From Pristimantibacillus sp052113225 (GTDB lineage Bacteria; Bacillota; Bacilli; Paenibacillales; Paenibacillaceae): 64,000 nt of DNA. The DNA is taken from positions 186,001-250,000 of the forward strand of contig NZ_JBFRCT010000010.1 in the NCBI RefSeq assembly GCF_052113225.1, read 5' to 3'. The notes under the pieces were generated by a model. The model had not been told where the DNA came from. It searched no databases and was given only the letters and a program-made list of their open reading frames with translations. This document shows positions 59,821-64,000 of this stretch, piece after piece. Position numbers and translations under genes: made by a program. Within the stretch, counting starts at the first letter, position 1. Each line of letters starts with the position of its first letter.

Positions 59821-60488
59821 TCGATAATGTACCCCATTCCCTTGCGCGTCACGATGAAGTCTTCAATGCCAAGCATCGCAATTTTGCGGCGCAGCCGGTT
59901 GACGTTAACCGTCAGCGTGTTGTCATCAATGAACTGCTCATCATTCCACAGCACCTGCATGAGATCATCCCGTGATACGATCTTCCCAATCTGGCGCATC
60001 ATGGTCTGCAAAATAATAAATTCATTACGTGACAGTTCGGCAGTATGCTCCCCATATTGAACAGAAGAGTTCGACAGGTGGAAAATAAGCTGCCGATGTG
60101 TAAGCTGCAGACTCTCATCTTGATAGGTATAGTTCCGGCGCAGCAGAGCGCTTACCTTCGCGACAAGCACACCGAGGTCAAACGGCTTCTGAACGAAGTC
60201 GTCTGCTCCCATATTAATCGCCATAATGACGTCCATATTCTGATTGCGTGAGGAGATAAAGATGATCGGTACCTTCGACACGGAACGAATTTGCTGGCAC
60301 CAATAAAACCCGTCAAACACGGGTAAGTTTACATCAAGCAGCACGAGATGGGGCTGTCCGGCTTCGAACTCGCCCAGCACATTCTCGAAAGAGGCTAGCT
60401 CTATGACCTCGTATTGCCATTTGCGTAAAGCATCTGCCACAATTCTCCGAATTTTCTCATCGTCTTCAATAATCATGATCCGAAACAA
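59817..60488 (-). CDS. BceR-type response regulator (OmpR family)
   Basis: A ~223-residue regulator: REC domain with acidic pocket E8-D9-D10, phosphorylation site D52 (LLDVNLPVFDG), then a winged helix (about 128-222). The best start is the TTG at 60488, seven bases after AGGAGG, giving MFRIMIIEDDE, the usual BceR beginning. The 292-residue frame that begins further up covers the promoter. The extended -10 (TGATATAAT on the minus strand) is 38-46 bases upstream. Confidence 0.93.
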   Translation of the reverse strand: MFRIMIIEDDEKIRRIVADALRKWQYEVIELASFENVLGEFEAGQPHLVLLDVNLPVFDGFYWCQQIRSVSKVPIIFISSRNQNMDVIMAINMGADDFVQKPFDLGVLVAKVSALLRRNYTYQDESLQLTHRQLIFHLSNSSVQYGEHTAELSRNEFIILQTMMRQIGKIVSRDDLMQVLWNDEQFIDDNTLTVNVNRLRRKIAMLGIEDFIVTRKGMGYIIE

Positions 60489-60525
60489 CAGGATTCCTCC
60501 TAGCCCAAGAACAAATATAAGGTAA

Positions 60526-60534
60526 ATTATATCA
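60526..60534 (-). promoter_or_regulatory. Extended -10 promoter of the BceRS-type operon
   Basis: TGA-TATAAT on the minus strand, a TGn extended -10, with no clear -35. Confidence 0.55.
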
Positions 60535-60547
60535 TTTTCGGATCGCG

Positions 60548-60583
60548 AAAGCCCCCTCTGCACGTATGTACAAAGAGGGCTTT
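60548..60583 (-). terminator. Hairpin after the DHA2 exporter
   Basis: AAAGCCC (60548-60554) pairs with GGGCTTT (60577-60583), with further G/C pairs inside and bulges. It probably ends the exporter gene transcript and sits before the regulator promoter; the T-run is weak. Confidence 0.5.
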
Positions 60584-60592
60584 GATTGATGT

Positions 60593-62053
60593 CTATTTTC
60601 CTTGCAAGTGAGATTTGGACACGGCAGGTACAGCAGGTTTGCTGCGAGAGCTTAAGATGAAAATAAACGGAATCGCAACAACGGTAACGATGCAAGCCAC
60701 CATAAATGTATCGTTCATGGCAAGAACAGAGGCCTCTTCCTGTAAAGATGCTTTAACGGAACCCCCGGTACTCAGTTCAGTGAAATGGGACTCTGTTCTG
60801 ACTGAGTAGATCGTGCTGAATATCCCGATGGCAAGTGAGGCGATGACCTGGCGAAGCCAGTTCGTAATAGCGGATGCATGGCCAGTAGACTCCCTTGGAA
60901 TGGCACTCATCGACAGCGTCATAATATTCGGTGAGGAGAAGCCAAGTCCAACGTAACGGCAGATCATCCAGCCGATGATGAAGGTATACGAAGTCGTCAT
61001 CGATAGGTGGCTAAACGCCAATGTGGCGATAACGAGCAGAATCACACCTCCAAGCAATGGATAGACCGGACTGATCTTCCCGTGAAGCCTCCCCGACAGG
61101 AGAGAGGCGCAGATCATTAATAAAGCACCTGGCAGCATCGCAAGACCAACCGTTAAGGACGAGGAGCCGAGGGCATTTTCCATAAAGATTGGCAGCAAGA
61201 AAGCTCCTGCGTACAAACCGATAGTCATGATGCAGTTAACGATAATACCGAAGGTAAAGGTTGTGTACTTGAATACCCGAAGATTAAGGAGCGGCGATTT
61301 GGCGGTCAGCTCACGCCATATGAAGCTCGCAATGCTGATCACGCCAAGCAATATCCACATCAGTCCCAAGCCGGAGCCCCAGCCGATTTTGTTCCCTTGT
61401 GTAAAATACATCATCAGTGAAGTACTGCCAATTATGACGGTAAATAGCCCAACGTAATCGAGGGAACCGCCTTTCTTCACCTGCTGCATAGGCAGATAGC
61501 GGGCAGCCAAGGCGATCGCCAATAGGGCAAGCGGAATGTTCATGAAGAATATGGCCTTCCAGCCGTAATACTCTGTGAGCAGACCGCCCAAGGTAGGCCC
61601 AATCGCTGGAGCGAACATGCTGGCTACACTCCATAGACTAATGCCAAGCGCCTGCTTTTCTGCCGGAACCGCTTGATACACGATAGTCAGCGTTGCAGGA
61701 AGAATCGCCCCGCAAAAGAGGCCCTGCAGAATTCGGAAGAAGATGAGCGACCCGATATTCCATGAGAAGCCGCATAAGATGGAAGTAAACAAGAAGCCTA
61801 CTAACGAGAACATATAAAGCCGTTTATAACTAATCTTATCTCCTACATAACCAACGATTGGAGCGATTGATCCCATGGCGAGCATAAAGCCCGTCGTCAC
61901 CCACTGTGTATCATTCAGGTCCGCATGAAGATCCTTCATGATAAAAGGAAGAGCTACGGTTACTGTCCCTGAGTTCAAGATAGACGAGAAGTTACCGAAG
62001 AAGATGGCCAATATAACAAACCAGAAACTGTTGTTCCCTTGTTTTGCATTCAC
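60593..62053 (-). CDS. DHA2-family MFS drug exporter (14 segments)
   Basis: A 486-residue proton antiporter of the EmrB/QacA group with 14 hydrophobic segments. It has GSIAPIVGYVGDKISYKRLYM (motif A-like) near residue 55, RILQGLFCGAILPATL in segment 4 and GPTLGGLL in segment 5. It is divergent from a LysR gene, with a dyad between them, so it is likely controlled by it. It shares the family with the exporter at 27 kb but is clearly distinct. Confidence 0.92.
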   Translation of the reverse strand: MNAKQGNNSFWFVILAIFFGNFSSILNSGTVTVALPFIMKDLHADLNDTQWVTTGFMLAMGSIAPIVGYVGDKISYKRLYMFSLVGFLFTSILCGFSWNIGSLIFFRILQGLFCGAILPATLTIVYQAVPAEKQALGISLWSVASMFAPAIGPTLGGLLTEYYGWKAIFFMNIPLALLAIALAARYLPMQQVKKGGSLDYVGLFTVIIGSTSLMMYFTQGNKIGWGSGLGLMWILLGVISIASFIWRELTAKSPLLNLRVFKYTTFTFGIIVNCIMTIGLYAGAFLLPIFMENALGSSSLTVGLAMLPGALLMICASLLSGRLHGKISPVYPLLGGVILLVIATLAFSHLSMTTSYTFIIGWMICRYVGLGFSSPNIMTLSMSAIPRESTGHASAITNWLRQVIASLAIGIFSTIYSVRTESHFTELSTGGSVKASLQEEASVLAMNDTFMVACIVTVVAIPFIFILSSRSKPAVPAVSKSHLQGK

Positions 62054-62114
62054 AATAACTCACACTCCACATATCTACGTGAGGACGATTATAATATAAT
62101 GGATTCAGATGTCA

Positions 62115-62135
62115 TACCATCTATTCTTGATGGTA
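62115..62135. promoter_or_regulatory. LysR-type operator (exporter / LysR gap)
   Basis: TACCATC-N7-GATGGTA is a perfect 7-bp dyad with a seven-base spacer, containing T-N11-A. It lies between the divergent genes, 38 bases before the LysR start. Confidence 0.6.
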
Positions 62136-62172
62136 ATATAAGCAACGCTAATATGAAGAGCGGAGGTCGTCC

Positions 62173-63072
62173 ATGAATATTGAACAATTAGAGATTGTGA
62201 AGGAAGTATTCGAGACGAATTCCATGTCGCTAGCCGCGCTAAACCTCCATGTATCACAATCGGCCATCAGTCAGTCCATCTCTATATTAGAGAAAGAGAT
62301 TGGTATTCCGCTCTTCAAGCGATCCCGTTATGGAACCGTTCCAACGGAAGACGGAAGAACGATCATCAAGATCGTACTCGAGATTCTAATGAAGGTTGAT
62401 GAGATCAAGGACGAGGTGCAATCGATTACCTCCATTTATAAGGGAGAGCTAATCATTGCGACGATTGCGAGCTTAAGCATGACCTTTTTGCCTAAGGCGT
62501 TAGCGAGGTTCAGAAAGGATTATCCCCAAATTCAAGTGAAGATTGTCGAGATGGAGAGCCGGATCGTGATCGATAAGATCATTCATGACAAGGCACACTT
62601 AGGATTAATCTCGCTTAACCAATATACAAGTGACGGGCTACCGGAACCCATTGCGTTCCATTCCTTTCAATACAAAGGGGAGCTTCAAGTGATCATCCCT
62701 AATGATTCATTGCTCTCGCTGAATAAGGAGCTTATGCTGAAGGATCTCGCAGATTATGCTTTTATTTTGTCAGCGAGCAGCTTCTGGGATGGGGTCACTG
62801 AGGATATTCGGCAAGCTTGCGGTGACATCAATGTCATCTTCACAACGACCAATCCGGAAGTGATTAAACGAAGCGTTGCGGAGGGGCTTGGTATTAGCCT
62901 GATGTCCAGCTTAATGCTGCGGGATGATCCTTATGTAGAGAGCGGTCGAATTATTGCGATTCCTCTTGTGGGGTATAGCCTGGATGCGAGCAGGACGTTT
63001 GGAGGCATCTATTCGAAGAAAGGCAGCCAGCATCGGCTGGTCCGAAAGTTCCTGGAGTATATCGAAGTGTAA
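62173..63072 (+). CDS. LysR-family transcriptional regulator
   Basis: A 299-residue regulator: N-terminal winged helix with SMSLAALNLHVSQSAISQSISILEKEIGIPLF, split as the LysR signature, and a C-terminal ligand-binding domain of normal length. It is divergent from a DHA2 exporter gene with a dyad between. The methyltransferase gene starts 31 bases after its stop. Confidence 0.92.
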   Translation: MNIEQLEIVKEVFETNSMSLAALNLHVSQSAISQSISILEKEIGIPLFKRSRYGTVPTEDGRTIIKIVLEILMKVDEIKDEVQSITSIYKGELIIATIASLSMTFLPKALARFRKDYPQIQVKIVEMESRIVIDKIIHDKAHLGLISLNQYTSDGLPEPIAFHSFQYKGELQVIIPNDSLLSLNKELMLKDLADYAFILSASSFWDGVTEDIRQACGDINVIFTTTNPEVIKRSVAEGLGISLMSSLMLRDDPYVESGRIIAIPLVGYSLDASRTFGGIYSKKGSQHRLVRKFLEYIEV

Positions 63073-63102
63073 AGTAAATTATGAATTAGGAGGCTGAGAC
63101 AA

Positions 63103-63834
63103 TTGAAACAAAATAAATATGATGATCCGGACTTTTTCGAAAAATACAGCCAAATGGCGCGCTCAATCGGCGGATTGGAGGCAGCGGGGGAATGGCATGT
63201 TCTCCGCGGTATGCTTCCTGAACTGAAAGATAAGAATGTGCTTGATCTTGGCTGCGGCTATGGCTGGCATTGCCGTTATGCGCGGGAGCAAGGGGCTCGC
63301 AGTGTACTTGGCATTGATATCTCGGAAAAAATGATCGACCGGGCGCGGGCGTTTAACGAAGATCCACATATCACTTATCGTCAGGCTGCAATTGAGGATA
63401 TTGATATTGAACCTGGACAGTTTGATGTGGTCATTAGTTCATTGGCACTTCATTATATTGAGGATTTCGTAAGTGCTTGCCGGAAGATTTATGACAGCCT
63501 GGCACCAGGCGGCAGCTTTATTCTCTCTATGGAGCATCCCATCTTTACGGCGGTTGCTGCGCAGGATTGGCATTACGGGTCTGACGGGGAGCGGCTTCAT
63601 TGGCCGGTAGATCACTATCAGAGCGAAGGTCAAAGAATCGCGAGGTTCCTGGATTCGGATGTCGTGAAATATCATCGTACGGTGGCGTCGATCATGAATG
63701 CTCTTATTCAAGCGGGGTTTCGGGTCACAGAGGTTGCGGAACCTGGTCCGTCCGAGGATGCTTTGAAGCAATATCCGGATATGATCGACGAGACTCGCAG
63801 GCCGATTTTCCTACTGCTCTCAGCACTTAAATAG
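63103..63834 (+). CDS. Class I SAM-dependent methyltransferase
   Basis: A 243-residue methyltransferase. The SAM motif I VLDLGCGYGWH is near residue 46-56, followed by GIDISEKM and the post-I/III strands FDVVISSLALHYIEDF. It is of the UbiE/Methyltransf_11 type and probably acts on a small molecule. It starts at TTG (63103), nine bases after AGGAGG. It is probably cotranscribed with the LysR gene. Confidence 0.9.
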   Translation: MKQNKYDDPDFFEKYSQMARSIGGLEAAGEWHVLRGMLPELKDKNVLDLGCGYGWHCRYAREQGARSVLGIDISEKMIDRARAFNEDPHITYRQAAIEDIDIEPGQFDVVISSLALHYIEDFVSACRKIYDSLAPGGSFILSMEHPIFTAVAAQDWHYGSDGERLHWPVDHYQSEGQRIARFLDSDVVKYHRTVASIMNALIQAGFRVTEVAEPGPSEDALKQYPDMIDETRRPIFLLLSALK

Positions 63835-63908
63835 AAATTCCCACATTTGTTTCTAGTTGTGTTACGATCAGTGGCAGAACGAAACTTTCACATTGGAGTG
63901 TAACAAGT

Positions 63909-64000
63909 ATGGGAACACCTTATTCTGCTGTCCTGACTCTTATGGTGACAGCTGGTGTTATTAATATCATCATGGGCATTTATGTGATGTCGAACCGGTC
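63909..64000 (+). CDS. Start of a membrane protein (cut by the window end)
   Basis: ATG at 63909, after a GGAG site, opens a frame whose first 30 residues are hydrophobic (VLTLMVTAGVINIIMGIYVM). It resembles the first segment of the 7TM region found in front of some histidine kinases, but the frame is cut at the window edge and the identity is open. Confidence 0.5.
   Translation, partial: MGTPYSAVLTLMVTAGVINIIMGIYVMSNR

Overview
The window reads as a stretch of chromosome from a large-genome, spore-forming, aerobic Firmicute of the Paenibacillus/Cohnella type. This is inferred from the AGGAGG-type ribosome binding sites, the GerA-family germination operon, an S-layer-homology (SLH) protein, carbohydrate ABC importers without their own ATPase, a BceAB/BceRS-type module and many lineage-typical two-component systems. 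No rRNA, tRNA, CRISPR array, phage or transposase gene was seen. About 65 protein genes are supported. Coding sequences and starts were assigned by reading; no database search was run.

Layout. 0-1 kb: MazG-like pyrophosphohydrolase and a LOG-family protein. 1-8 kb: an oligosaccharide utilisation locus (solute-binding protein, two permeases, GH5 glycosidase) divergent from a histidine kinase and response regulator, with a 14-bp inverted repeat in the shared control region. 8.3-16.7 kb: a surface-glycan-like block: a GT2-GtrA glycosyltransferase and a phosphodiester glycosidase, an OmpR-type regulator/kinase pair, and a VTC-domain / DUF4956 / Cthe_2159-like lipoprotein operon. Three promoters in this block share the same 31-bp arrangement, which suggests one regulon run by the local two-component system. 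Between them lie a ~240-bp nested palindrome and two copies of a 188-bp four-box repeat; related elements occur near 8.1 and 53.1 kb.

16.8-20.3 kb: GntR regulator, two SDR dehydrogenases and a 3-hydroxyacyl-CoA dehydrogenase, with a perfect palindrome at the promoter. 20.4-26 kb: AraC regulator, an orphan BceB-like permease, a MerR regulator, two SRPBCC proteins, a GNAT, a YjbR-like protein and a truncated DinB-like remnant. 26.1-28.7 kb: a Fur-boxed siderophore-binding lipoprotein and a DHA2 exporter. 28.9-36.7 kb: a Thr-rich choice-of-anchor/DUF11 surface protein divergent from a glycosyltransferase, then a germination receptor operon (B-A-C order). 36.7-39.1 kb: SDR, LysR and FMN reductase. 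39.3-43.2 kb: DUF4358 / MBOAT / DHHW / DUF4358 operon, probably an extracytoplasmic acyl-transfer machine.

43.2-49.9 kb: a six-gene operon joining a sugar-type ABC importer to a tyrosine phosphatase and two metallophosphoesterases, with a GntR regulator upstream. 50-53 kb: SLH protein divergent from a YhgE/Pip membrane protein. 53.6-55.6 kb: class II fructose-bisphosphate aldolase (strongly biased codons), a 38-residue membrane protein and an SGNH hydrolase. 55.7-60.5 kb: a 62-bp tandem repeat, then a Bce-type ABC transporter convergent with its two-component system. 60.6-64 kb: DHA2 exporter, LysR, methyltransferase and the start of a membrane protein cut by the window edge.
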